The position numbers and the translations under genes are program-made. 64,000 nt of DNA from Toxoplasma gondii ME49 (Eukaryota; Apicomplexa; Conoidasida; Eucoccidiorida; Sarcocystidae). The notes beneath the pieces were generated by a model. That model made no database searches, was not told where the DNA came from, and saw nothing but the letters and a program-made list of their open reading frames with translations. Positions 9,402 through 21,455 of this stretch are shown piece after piece (the first letter of the stretch is position 1; every line of letters begins with the position of its first letter). The stretch covers positions 3,073,662-3,137,661 of the forward strand of contig NC_031474.1 of the NCBI RefSeq assembly GCF_000006565.2, written 5' to 3'.

Positions 9402-12216
9402 GTGGATACCTATCATATTGAAATGAAGACGCACGCACCCCCCGCATGCACTTGTCTCTCCACATGTGGTTTTGCGTAAATCGTCTGTGTATTTAAACAA
9501 GATGCGGCGAAAGGCAGTAGTGTCTCTGCTCATTTGAATCGACTAAGGGGGCGCAGAGTCGTACCCTAGATCGTGCGGCTGTCCGGAACCGGACTGCAAG
9601 GCTCTTGAGCGTTTCGTGTGAGACTCGGCGGTCTTCGGTGGCATGACTTGTCTCTCTGTCTCCGTCGGGGACGCACTCTCCGAACGGAGGCCTGCCTGTT
9701 TCGACGCAGCCGCCGCAGGCGCTACGTACTGCGCTTGAAGGAAGAACTCTTGGAGCACGGAGAAGCAGAGCGCCTGCAGACGCGCGAGCGGGGGAAACGG
9801 CGTTTCACAAAAACGGACCCTCGAGAGAAACGAGCGACGGAAAAAGAGTGCGAAGACCGGAGGCCGCGAGCAAAAGGAAGCTGGAGGACCGAGGAGGCGC
9901 GGCGCAGTCGGGCAGAGAGACGAACAGCGAGTGAGAGGAGCGAGAAACGGGAGACGAGAGAGGCTGGAGTACATGACAGTCAGAAGTCCAAGAAGGAACT
10001 AGAGATCCAGAGGCAGTCGTCACCATGAGGGCCGGAGGCCATCCCGGAAAGGAACTGGGAAGGACAAGAGAAAAGACGAGTGAAAACGCGGTAGACAGAG
10101 AAAGGAAAGAGGAGGAAAAAGAAAAGGAACAGCACGACCGGGTCGAGGCGAACAAAGAGCAAAGAGACGACAGGAAGACAACGAACAAGAAGATTCAAAA
10201 ATCGCAAAGCCCACTTACGTTGTAGACCGGAGCGCTGAGTCGACTCTTGCAGAACTGAAGAAGATGACTGAGTTTAATGCCACTGACATCATCCTGGTCG
10301 CCTGCCCTTTCCTCAGCTTCTGCTCCAAGACTTCCACTTGTGTTCGCCTGCCCCACCGCAGACTGTGCTTGCAGGTGCGTTTTGAAAGCCATCCAGATGT
10401 CTCTGTCCAGCGTATCTCTTAAGAATTTGACTGCTTCGTCGTTGCTGCCACCATGCGCGCGGAGAAGGCCTCCGAAGGCGACGGACTTCGCGTCTGCTTC
10501 TGTCTCTTCCTTCTCACTCTCTCCGTCTACGCTCCTCGCTTCTGCGTTTCCCTCTTCATCGCCTGCCTCGGCTCCTTCTTCTTGAATGAAAGGGTTGACT
10601 TTGCGTTCAAACGTCTTTCTCTGTGCTCCGTTGAGCACAGCCGCAGCGTCTGCCTCGCTGTCATTTTTGTGCGATGCATCGGTGTCGTCCGACGAACGCT
10701 GCCTTGAGTGTCTCCTCGCGCCTCCGTCGCCGCCTTTTGTCTCCGCCTCGGAACTCCTCAACCTTCCATCCTCGCCGCCATCTGTTCTCTCCTGCCCTTC
10801 TTCTTTCTCCGTTGCTTCTCGTTCTTTCCTCGCCTCGCTGTCAGCCGCCGCCTCGCGTGTATGGGCAGTCCGTGCGTCTCGTTGTCTGCTCACCTCACCT
10901 TCGGGATTTCTTCCCGGCACTCGCGCATGCACTGTCTCTCTCTGGGCCGAAAGAATTTCCTCTGCAACGCAGTGATTCGCGAGGACCATGCACTCTTCCA
11001 CGAGCAGGTGGGCGAGAGGCTGTTCCTCCCGCACGACCAGCGAGACAGGGCGGAGAGTCGCCTTCTCGGAGCCAAAGTAGAGGGACAGACGTCCCCCACT
11101 GGAGAGGTGGATCGCGCCTTCCCTTTGCCGCATCCGTTGCCGCCGAAGCGCGAGAAAGTAAGTGATCAGAAGGTCCACGGCCACAGGGGCTAAAAGAGAA
11201 GAACAAAGAAGAACAACACAAAGGGCGTCACAGCAAGCAAAGCGTCCCCCAAAGACATTTGCGGGAAAGCGAAAACGTTTCTCTGGTATGGAGCCAGCAC
11301 ACAGCAGTCAAGTTCGGACAAGCAGGGGCGCTGCTGCAGCGGGTGTTCTCCCTCTCGCGTCCTTCACAAAAGGCCTTCTAAAACAAAGAGTGAGAGGATG
11401 CGTGGAGGCGAAGAACTCCAAAGGCAAAGAACAAGCTGTTTCGTCTCCGTTCACGACCAAGCAAGCTCATAATTGCGCTTGGGGTCGGCGCTCCACTTCC
11501 TCGAAAGCAAGAGGTGATATCGACTTCTGAAATTATCAACTTTCTCTAGAATCCAAAATTTCTGCGTACTTCCGGAAGCAGGACCCCATACTCGGAATGA
11601 CTTAACGCTAAAGTCGAATCTCGATTCTGAAGGAGTTTCGTCAAAGTCCTCCTCCTTCAGCAAGAGCTACGGATGCGGCAGGATACACAAACATTCTACG
11701 ACAGAAACGACAGAAGAAAGAAAACAGAACGAAACAGACTTTCTCACTTCTTGCCTACCGGGAATTCCGAATTTCGCGCCGACTTCGCCGACAAGGTCTT
11801 TGACTGCTTCTTTGCTCTCCCGCCACAGGCGCGTCTCCTCCGGCCTCAGCGCGCGGCCGGCAACCTGAGTAACCTGTTCCTTAGGAAACGCCTGCAGACT
11901 TGAAACATTTGCCCCCCCAGAAAAGTCCAGACTTCCCCCCAGCCAAAAGGCGTCCTCACTGTCCTCGTCAACGACCCTCTTGCGCGGCTGCATGCGCGGC
12001 TGCATGCGGACCAGCAAGTCCCAGAGCAGCGCCCCCCGAGCAGAAGGAGAAGGCAACGAAGAAGGAGAAAAGGGAGAAGAAGACAGAAAGCCCCCGAGAG
12101 AGTCAGGAACCGCGAGGAGAAAGCTGTCGACTTGGGCGTAGTCCAGTCGAGAGCTGAGGGATACAAACAACGAAAAAAAGACCCACGACATACTTTTCTA
12201 TATCTATATATATATA

Positions 12217-12256
<40 letters not shown>

Positions 12257-15200
12257 TCTGTGTAATTGGTTGCGTACCTTAGGATTCAGTAGGCGCATGT
12301 GTACAAAGAAATATACTCATCTGCATGCACGATTTGTATAGTCACATTTACGTAACTAATGCGTTTGTTTTTGATAAGCAAATCTATATATATATATATA
12401 TATATATATATGCATGTAGAATCGTCTATGCCCAGGCGGCCGCTGGGAATCGCAGGTGTGTGTATGTGTGTGGCATTGCGTGTATCGACAGTTCGTTTTG
12501 CCTGGGTTTCTTCTCGTTTCTGGCCTTCTTCACCTGCACTTCTCGCTGTTTCCTTTTGTGTTTTTTGCCAGTTTCACGTTCGTTCTGCACGTTTTGGTCC
12601 TTTTTCCCTACGCGGTCCGGATGATGGTTTTGGCCAGCAGAGGCAGCCTGGTTGTGGAGGCGAGCAGTTCGCCCCTCTCATTCACGGTCATGAAGACGGA
12701 GAAAGCCAGCCTGTCGACTCCTGAATGCAAACTGCAGACGTCCTCGCTGAGCGCCGCAGGGAGCATAGGGAAGACCCTGGAAAGCGCAGCAAAGAAAGAA
12801 CAAAAAAAAGGAATCTGCCGACACGAGGAAACGCACAACGTCGCCAGAGGGTCGTCGCTGGAGGTTTTTGGGTGATCGAATCCTTCGCGGCGAACCGAGC
12901 GACGCGGAGACGCTCCTGTCACCTCAGAGGGCCAGTCTGCGGGCGCTGTTCAGTGAACGGACAGGGACGAAAAAACTCGAAAACGAGCAGCAAGCGTAGA
13001 GGACCAAAGGTCGCCATCGCCTGCGGATGCGTAGAGAGAAACTGAAGAAGGTACCCTCACGGCGCACTGCACAGATGCCAGGAAATAACGGTTCTCACTT
13101 GGCATCGAGGTAGACACTCGTCGCTCGCACAGCAGCCTCTGCATCGAGGAGGGAACCTTCTCGGACGAAATGTGAGACGTCCGCCACATGCACGCCCAGC
13201 TCAAAGAGCGGCTCTTCTTCTCTGGCGCAGCTGTCGTCTTCCTTTTCTTCGCTCCCGGGTCCGCGTTTCATGCCTTCTTGGACACGAGATGTTTCGTCAC
13301 CTCCACGGCCTTCAGTGGCGCTCTGCCCGGGGCGTACAGGCGCCGCAGAGCACCGCTGGGACCTCGCCGAGGCACCCGCGGCGGCGCGTGAGAGCCGCGC
13401 CTTTTCAACGCGCTCGCCTCCGACAGTTCTGTCCTCCTGACACACGAGACTGATCGCGTCATCCAGATCCTTCGCCGTCGGTGGATCGATAGTCACCGTC
13501 CGAAGCTCGCGGGTTCTGTAAGCCATCGAGGCGCCCTCAGCGGTCTCAGCATGCACCGAAGTTCGGCTTGCAGCAGGAAAGACAATGTGAGGTGCGCATG
13601 AAACCGCAGAAACGCAGGGAGCTCGCGAATCCCGCGCGGTCTCGGGTGTCTCGACTGAGGACGCCCCCTGCCCTTCACGACATGACGCCTGCAACGAAGG
13701 AACGCCGAGAGAGCCTCGCAGGTCAGAGAAGTTCGATTGTCTGCTGCATGCATCTGCGTCGTCTCGTGAGGGGCGACAGTCTATCCGGAGCGGATCGCGC
13801 TCGGCGCTGAGCAGCCAGAGAGGCTTGCCCGTCTCCGCGCAGACGCGGCTCAGGTCCGCTCTCAACTGCTCTTCGACAGCGGAGGGGAATCCCCATGCAT
13901 GCGGCAGACCTTCCATGTGGAGAGTCGCCAGAGCCTCCGCGAGAATGTCCCCCGATCCCTTTGCCCCCAAACAACGCGACGCAGCTCCGAGAGTCTGGAC
14001 ACAAGAGAGAGACGAAGAAGAGGAAGATGACGAAGAAGAAGACGATGAAGAAGATGATAAAGAAGAAGATACAGTGGGGTCGACATGCGCAAACGGTGAA
14101 CTGCGGGATGCAACCCAGGGACCCCGACGGAGAACCACAAGGGCAGAAGAAGATGCGGAAGAGTCCGTGGAGATCGCCTGCTGTGCCCAGACACTTTGAA
14201 TGGCTCTGAGAAGAGGCGTAGGCCGGAGAGACAAACACCCAGATGCCGAGTCCCCTTCGTCTCCGAGCTGCACAGGCCTCCCCGCAGCCTGGGCCGCTGC
14301 GTCGCCTTCTTGAGCGGCTGTCGAGACACTCGAGGACGAAGACTCCGGCAACGACGAATATCGAGGAGCCGAGCAGGCCGCACGAAGAGGCGAAGGAGAC
14401 GAAGAGGGTGAAGAACGTTGAGAAGTCACTTGGTCCGAGTACGGTGATGGTGGTGGATCGAAGAGGAGCGCGATGGGCACCAGGAAGGGTGGAAGTCGAG
14501 AGTCTCTGCAAGCAGAGGAAAGCAGAAAACAACAGGACGCTCCTGGCTTCTTGTTGGGTTCCGTCACTTCGTTTCGGCTATTTGAAAAGACGAACAGCCT
14601 CCAGAAACGCGCGAGAGGGAAGCACGCGAAGCGGTGCACCGCAGACAAGAAAGAATTGACCCCCCATCCCAGAATACAGACTTTTTTATGTCCTGGTCGC
14701 GCGGTTCCTGATCCTTTTTGCCGGCGCGAGTGTTTGCCACTCCAGCTGAGAGAAGCTTTGATTTTTGGAGTCTCGGCCTGGACATCCTCAGCAACGTTTA
14801 ATCCTCAATTGAAAGTGAGCCCGGACATCCTACTTAACTCCTCAGGGAGAGAGTTAAGGAGTCCAGCTGAAAAAACTGTGAACTTTGACGGACATGTGGA
14901 ATTAGAGAGAAAGGAGACAAGAGGACTGGGCAGTGAGGCGCTCTGGCGAAAGGCAGCGCCAGAGGCCTTCTTCGCATCGTGTGAAGATCAGCCAAGGGCA
15001 CAGGGGAGACAGAAGAACGGAGGCGAAGCCAAGACCCTGTAATTCAGAAAACGCGCCTGTGGGCGACAGGCAAAGCAGAGGCGAGATGGCTTCCCCAGAG
15101 ACACGCAAGTGCTCGAAATTCGCATTTAAGCAAGACGAAAAGCAACGAGAATGTTTACCTGGGTTGGGCCTTGAGGAAGGTGTCTTCCTCAGTTTGGGTC

Positions 15201-18200
15201 ACCTTGAAGCTCTCGGTTGTTCTCGCTTTCTTCAGGCCAGTGTCGTCCTTCTCGCCGTGGTGTCTCTCCAAGCTTCGTTCTACTTTCTTCTTCTCGCCGT
15301 TTCCTCTCACACCGTCTGCTTCTTCGTTGCCTTGTGGACTTTCTTCTGTCTCTCTGTCTCCTCTTCGTTCGCTCCCTTCGTTTGTGGGACAAGCGCCTCG
15401 CACCTCTCCTGTGGTCTTCTCTGCCTCACGCCGGCTCGTTTCCGGCTGCTCCTCCGGCACCTCCTCTCGTCTCTCTTCAGTCTCAGCTCTCTCTGTTTTT
15501 TCTTGTTTGGCGTTCCACTCTGTTCTCTCTTGTGTGCCTGCGTCTATCCTCATTCCTTCATTCTCGAGTCTCCCTTCGCGCCCCAGGCTCTCGTCTTCGT
15601 TTTGTGCGGCCTTCCGCGTGCTCGGTGCCGTCTCTTGGGGTGCGTGTACCTCGACTTGGCCTTTCTCTCGAATTCGCCGGAGAAATGCGTCGACCTTTGC
15701 CTGCTGAGGCGCGAGGACGCAAACGACTTCCTTCGTAGCTTCTCCGACCTCAAGAATTCGCACGACGCGTCCTGCAGGCAGCCACTTGGCTGTCGACGCG
15801 AGAGGTGAATCAGCCTCTCGGTTTCGCGCCCGCCCCCCACAGGGTCCGCATGCGTCCTCTCTGTCGAGAGACGCTTGAGTCGCAGATCCCCTTTGCCCTT
15901 CAGAGTCGCTCTGAAGTATCTCCTTTGAGTCGACGGTCGCCTCCCCAGGAGACGCGGACAAACGCGCCTTACAAAACGCGTTCCTTTTCGCTGTCTCCAG
16001 GGACGCCCCCTCAGGCAAAGTGGAAGGACTCGCCGCCCTCACAACTGAAGAACAGGACGAGGTAGAGGACGGCGCAGAAGCAGGGACAGAACCTGAATCA
16101 GAGGACGCAGAAGAAGAAGAACTCGACGCAGAGACAAGGGAAGGAGCGGAAGACGCGTTTTCAGGAGAGAGAGAGACATGGCAGGGAAGCGAAGATGGAG
16201 AATGGGGCTCTGAAGGAAAGAGCATCTTTCGTTTCCTAAGAGCGCGCTCCGTGTAGAAGCGAGGGAGGAACGTAACAGCAACGACGTCTCCGTGAAGGGC
16301 GCGATTTCGAGCAACGAAGCCGCCGAGATCAAATTGCAGAAGCCAATCTTCAGACCCAGACACGGAAGCAGCTGCCGGCGAAGAAAGCGAAGAAGACATC
16401 GAGGAAGAAGAAAAGGAAGGAGACGAGAAAGAAGGAGACGAGGACGCCGAGAGAACAGCTGCGGCGGCTGTTGAACGGACGCGCTTGTGGGGAACGGAGG
16501 CGAGGATGTCGGGCGGGCAAGAGGCAGGCTGGACGAGGACAACCTACGGGGGACGAGAACGTGGAAGAGCACATGAAGTCAGCAGGGGTAAAAACCAGCA
16601 TCCGACGAGGCAACGAAAGCGTAATTGGAAGGGCCATAACGCGTAGACATCCCCCCAGAGAAAGCTGCCACTCGGACGCATCGTCTAGCACCACTGTCGT
16701 CGCCATATCGTTCTGTGGTGTGTTCATACGACGCCTCGATCTCTCTCTGTCGCGAGAGTCCCTTCTCTCCTGACTTTTCTTCGCCTTCTTCGTTTCGCCA
16801 TCTGCCCGCGTCTGCATCTGCCGTTCCCTCTGTAGAGCGGCAGTCCTGTGCTGCGTCTGGAAAATGCACTGCGTGTCAACGAACTATAAATCATCGGAGC
16901 GAAGACATCGCCTTGTGTATGCGGCATCCTCGGTTTGTCCGCGACGGCTCAGCAACGGTGGAAGGTTTCGATGACTTTTGAAAACTAGATTGGAGTCGAG
17001 TTCTGCATGTTCGCGGACTACAGGCAGTGGGAGCCACGAGACTCTAGAAACTGTGATGAGTGTGGAGCTGCTGTAGAATGACAAAAGGACGCTCACATCG
17101 AAGCGTCACAATCGTGTCTTACCGAGCGATCGGTTTGGAAGGCGGGAACTTGAAGAAGGCCTCTTACGACGAGGCCTCGTCTCAGTCCCTCATTTGCAGC
17201 TTCTTCACTCCAGTGTTGCTCGAACACAACCGCTTCTGTCTTTGTCTCTTCTTCTCTCCCTTTCTCCTCTCGCTTGCTCGCCTGCCTCCTTCCTGTCTCT
17301 GCTCTCGCGCTTGACCCCTCAGCTCTCGCTCCTCCCGTAGGACTTCCTAATGGTGGCGCATGCACTGGCCCTGGCCTCGTGGGCGTCGCTCCCCTCCCTA
17401 CACGAGACTCGGGAGATCCACGGTGGAGCGGCGGTAGAGGCAGGCAACTGCGGCCTTCAGACGCTGCGAAGCTCTGAGGTGTACATACACCTGGCGCGGG
17501 GCCGAACCGGGCAGCAAGCGACTCGCGCGACGCCTGCCAGAGGTCTCCTGGTGGAGCCGGGAGTGGACGGAAGCCACGCGGTGCGAAAGGCTGAGATGGA
17601 GGGGAGACAGGAGAGAGAGAAGCAGGCGGAGAGTGGGGAGGAGAGGGAGGAGGAGAAGACGCAGAGGGATGCGCGAAACACGGAGGCCCTGCGCTCAAGG
17701 CCGACGGAGGGGGGGGAAACGGAGGAAATGCAGGAGGAAAGACACGAGGAGGTGCAGAGAGAGCAAAGGAAGGAACTGGACGAGGAGATGGTGTAGCCGG
17801 AGGGAAGGGAGAAGGAGGAGAACTCGGAGAGAAGGAAGGAAACTGAAAGGACACCCGAGACCGGTGAGCAGGCCGCTGTGGGGAATCTGCCCACGGTGGA
17901 CGGCCTGCGCTTCCAGTGGGCCTAAGAGGCGGTGAGGGCCGGCGCACGAACCCCGCATGCCCCTGGGGGGCTTCTGACCCCGAAGGAGACAACCGGGTGC
18001 AGGGACGCCACCCAGGCTGTGGGGTCTGAGGCCACCCAGGCTGTGGGGTCTGAGGCCACCCAGGCTGTGGGGTCTGAGGCCACCCAGGCTGTGGGGTCTG
18101 AGGCCACCCAGGCTGGGGACTGGAGACAGCAGAGACAGGGACGACCGTAGAGACAGGTTGTCTCTTTGTAGAGGAAGCGCCGGCACTTGAGACTTTGGGT

Positions 18201-18745
18201 GCATGACGGGATGGAGAGAGAGACAAAGGCGCATTTGCGAGCCTTCCCTTGGGCGGCTTCTCGTGTCTCCTTGACGTCGCTGCGAGCGAAGGAGACTCTG
18301 AGGCTCTGCGACGAGGGAGGCGAGACGGAGCCTGTGGGGAAGCGGCTCGGCGCGCACTGCTGTAGACGCGTCTTGTGAAGAAAAAGAGATCTGGAGAGCC
18401 ACAGAGGTCTTTGCCTCTCCCTGGGGGCGCGCTGAGTCGGCGCGTCTGGGGCTGAGAGAGCCGGTGGAGCACATGAGCCGCTGCTGAGAAAGGTGAATTC
18501 TCGGCCGAAGCGAAACCGCAGAAAAATCGACGACTGCATGGAGCTTGAGGCTCGAGGGAAGCAGCAGAGATAGCAGGTGCGGCAACAGAGAGAGGAGAAG
18601 TTGAAGAAAGAGGAAGGCGACCTGGGCCACTGTTGGAGGGGCGGCGAAGATGAGGAGAGGAAGCGCGAATCCAGAGGGCCGAGTGGCTGTGAGTCGGTGA
18701 ACTCCTCCCGCACCCCGATGGAAGTTTGGACATAAGAGTTTTCAT
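7156..18745 (-). CDS. DIS3L2-type 3'-5' exoribonuclease (RNase II/RNB family)
   Basis: Nine exons: 18745-17123, 16528-15159, 14505-13099, 12776-12612, 12153-11759, 11189-10219, 9773-9730, 9063-8928, 8160-7156. Phases agree at every junction (7,116 nt, 2,371 residues; human DIS3L2 is about 885). The first cold-shock domain opens near residue 505 (FEQHWSEEA) and closes at [11 protein letters not shown] (about 605). The second starts near 795 ([13 protein letters not shown]). RNB motifs in order: [11 protein letters not shown], the metal-binding Asp cluster [13 protein letters not shown] (about 1341), [37 protein letters not shown] and [18 protein letters not shown] (about 2005). No PIN domain is visible, which fits DIS3L2 rather than DIS3. 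The C-terminal S1 part is divergent. Family role: processive decay of (often uridylated) RNA, usually cytoplasmic. Large Ser, Glu and Arg inserts explain the size. The exon 1-2 join inside the first cold-shock domain is the least certain. Confidence 0.85.
8286..8462. repeat. TA/TTTA microsatellites in DIS3L2 intron 8
   Basis: Two AT tracts (8286-8340 and 8401-8462) lie in the 767-base last intron, with A/T-only TATAAATA variants in the second. Confidence 0.85.
8771..8872. repeat. TA microsatellite in DIS3L2 intron 8
   Basis: About 100 bases of TA with TGTATA interruptions, ending 55 bases downstream (in transcript sense) of the exon 8 donor. Confidence 0.85.
9331..9402. repeat. TA microsatellite in DIS3L2 intron 7
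   Basis: Two TA runs separated by CCTATATAAATACA in the middle of the 666-base intron. Confidence 0.85.
9730..9773 (-). other. 44-nt micro-exon of the DIS3L2-type gene
   Basis: Encodes [14 protein letters not shown] plus two bases of the next codon, between a CTGCAG acceptor and a GTACGT donor. It joins SAPVYN upstream to [12 protein letters not shown] downstream in frame and rebuilds the conserved RNB segment that precedes the [11 protein letters not shown] motif. Without it the domain would lack that helix. Confidence 0.8.
12198..12412. repeat. Two TA microsatellites in DIS3L2 intron 4
   Basis: TA runs at 12198-12252 and 12384-12412 flank about 130 bases of non-repetitive intron. Confidence 0.85.
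18008..18118 (-). repeat. 24-bp coding minisatellite in DIS3L2 exon 1 (PGWPQTPQ octads)
   Basis: Four full and one partial copy of a 24-base unit, almost invariant. It encodes repeated PGWPQTPQ at about residues 209-245 of the N-terminal extension, ahead of the first cold-shock domain. The near-identity of the copies suggests recent expansion and possible strain polymorphism. Confidence 0.9.
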
Positions 18746-20667
18746 GGTGGGGGCCGCGGAAAACGGAGAAAGTGGAAGAAAAGGAGACGGAGAAGGTCAA
18801 GGAAACTTTGGTTTCTCCACGAGGGGGGACCTGCCGATCAAACGAAACAAGAGCCACGCGTCACCTTGAGGCCGCTGCTGCTTTTCACATCGACTGGAAA
18901 GACCGGATTCGTGGAAAGAAGAGAAGAAACGCATGCAAGCTTCACAGGAAAAATGCCCGTGTTAGCAAGTCTCGCAGGACGCGCAGCTGCGCTTTCCCGC
19001 TTTCTGAAAACCCTTTCGTGCGTCCCCGCATAAAAAAGCCACTCGAACTCTCCGGGTGTACAGACACCCCAGGCGCGACCGAGACAGAGGATGCCGCGAC
19101 ACTGGGCGTTCAGGTGTACGTACAGCTGAGTGAGGAGCCGCAACTGCGTCGTTCTCCGACAAGGCACCACCCACTTTAGAGAAAAGCGTTGTCAGCTGGG
19201 ACCGGTGGCGTCGGCCTCTTCGAGGAAGAAGAAGCTGATGTCGGCGCGCAAACACAAGAGAGAAATCATGACGCGTGGTGCTTCTGCTTTCGGCGAAAGC
19301 AAGTTTACCGGGTGACTGCTCACTTGAAGACACCCGCGAGAGGCGGCCGGAGTCAAAACACAGGTTCGCACTCATTTACGCTTGGCCCCATTGCCAGTAT
19401 CGCGCCTCCGTTTCCCGCATCGGCTCTCTCGCGGCTTCTTCTTTTCTTCGCTTCTCATTTTCCGTCTTCTCCTGCGAATCTGGAAGTCGACAAGGCTCAA
19501 CTTCTCGATAGAGTTGTCTCCCGCGTATGAGCGCTGGGCTTGGCGCATGCAGCGCGAAGGCGGCGAAGGCAGATGCAGCCTCGACGAAGGCAGGGACGCG
19601 GCAAGCGAAAAGAGAACCTTGACCGAGTCAGAGAAGAATACAGGCTTTTTTCTTTCTCCCCTCTTGTGGATCTTTCGGCTGAACGCCGCTAGCCGGTTCG
19701 AGAGAAGCATATGCGCGCATGCAGTTCGTCTCGGTTGAGTGACAGCGGCCAGAGACTGCGTCCGAAGGAGAAATCTCCTTGTCTGGAGGACGCGACAGGA
19801 CACCGAAGAAAACAATTGTCTTCTTCTCCTCTTCTGGCGGGCATTGCCTCTCTTGTCTGCTGCGTTATCTCTCCTGAACACTGTGTCCGTTTCCTGGCTT
19901 TCCCCGAGTTTCTTCGCTGATCTTCGCTGCATGCAGCCAAGCCCAAAAAAGGGGCCTGCAGGCCTCCCTCCTGCTACGCGGCTCTCGCAGCAGGTGTAGG
20001 TACAGTGGAGATCCATCGCAGAGGGAGCGAAAACCACGAACGAAATCGCCAGTTGTCTGTAAAGTGAACGAACGAGGCCGGTGGACTGGACACGGGAAAG
20101 GACGCGAAAAGGATGCATTTGTAAACTTTTGCTTTTTGCAGGCGTCTTGTGTTCTGTGCGACTGTTTCCACTGGGACGTAAAAGGTTGTGCGTGAGTGCA
20201 AGGACGCTTCAGGAAAGCGAAAGGAAGGTTGACGTCGATTTAGAAACAGAGTCTGAATACGCAAAATGAGGCGAGTTCCGTATCTCACAACTCTACCGTA
20301 GGATGTGATCCAAGATTGCAGTTTCTCGTGGATCACTTGCTTACGGGAGCTCTCCTCTCAGGACGCAAGAAAGGGAGCGAAAGCAGTACCTCGTCTACTG
20401 CTTCTCGACGCAGGAAAGTGGAAATAACTGCAGTGAGAAAACGAAATCTAACGCGTTTACCTGTGGCAGTCAGACCCCCACTGCGCATCGTCTCACCGGA
20501 GACATGCCTAGAAAAACACCATAAAATCCGGTCCCCGCCTCGAGCTTTTGCGTGACCAACAAGCAAAGCTTCAACATATTCACACAAGTAACTTCACTCA
20601 ATTCTCCGTGGGACACATGGTCAACCTGGAGATGCCTGCACATAGTCGTATCTACAGATACACCTGC

Positions 20668-20715
20668 ATATATATATATATATATATATGTTTATATATA
20701 CATACATGTATGTAA
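20668..20715. repeat. TA microsatellite
   Basis: TA run followed by a TATATACATACATGTATGTA tail. Confidence 0.8.
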
Positions 20716-21121
20716 ATATTTGTGAGTCTGCATAGCATGCAGTTATGGCTATCTCGAGGGTACAGTTGGGACAGGCTTTGTGCTGATATCTCCAGAATAC
20801 ACCTGGCGACAGCTCTCGCATTTTATCAGTGTGTTTTCTCCAGGTGACAGTTCAGCGCTTCTCTCCTTCTTCAGAGGGCGCATCAAACCCAAATGTATGC
20901 AGCTGTCGAGTCACATGTCTATTCGAGGAGCTGAAAAAACGAAAAAAAAGAGATTTTTCAGGTGTCGTATGAAGGCGCCATTCCGAGCCTCGAAGAACGT
21001 TTTTGGTTTTCTCGTTTTCAGATTGCTGAAACTTCCTTGGCAGCACCTAGACAGGTGGAGCAAAGGCAACTCCACACTGATATACATGCATATAGATATC
21101 CGTCTTTACCTGCTTGTGTGT

Positions 21122-21124
21122 TTA

Positions 21125-21158
<34 letters not shown>

Positions 21159-21160
21159 CG
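21122..21160. repeat. TA microsatellite
   Basis: About 38 bases of TA, intergenic. Confidence 0.8.
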
Positions 21161-21426
21161 CATACAGAAATGTAAGTCCTTAACTGCATGCATCAGCTAA
21201 CTGGCGCTAGAGACGCACGCATGTTTCTCTGGGCGCTTGCGTGTCCACATATTCACCTGCAAATCCGGCATCGTAACTCAAAGGGCAAATCTCTCAACGG
21301 GTACACCCATCTCTTTACCGCTCTCCCTCAGCGTCTATCTATCTAAGAATAAGAGAGATAGATATACGCAGGTAGTCGAATATAGATACATAGATAGGCA
21401 GAGAGATGCATACGCAGACATGTGAA

Positions 21427-21455
21427 TATGTATATATATATATATATATATATAT
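21427..21455. repeat. TA microsatellite preceded by GATA-like steps
   Basis: TA run preceded, at about 21355-21410, by ATAGATA/AGATAGATA-like tetranucleotide steps. Confidence 0.75.
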
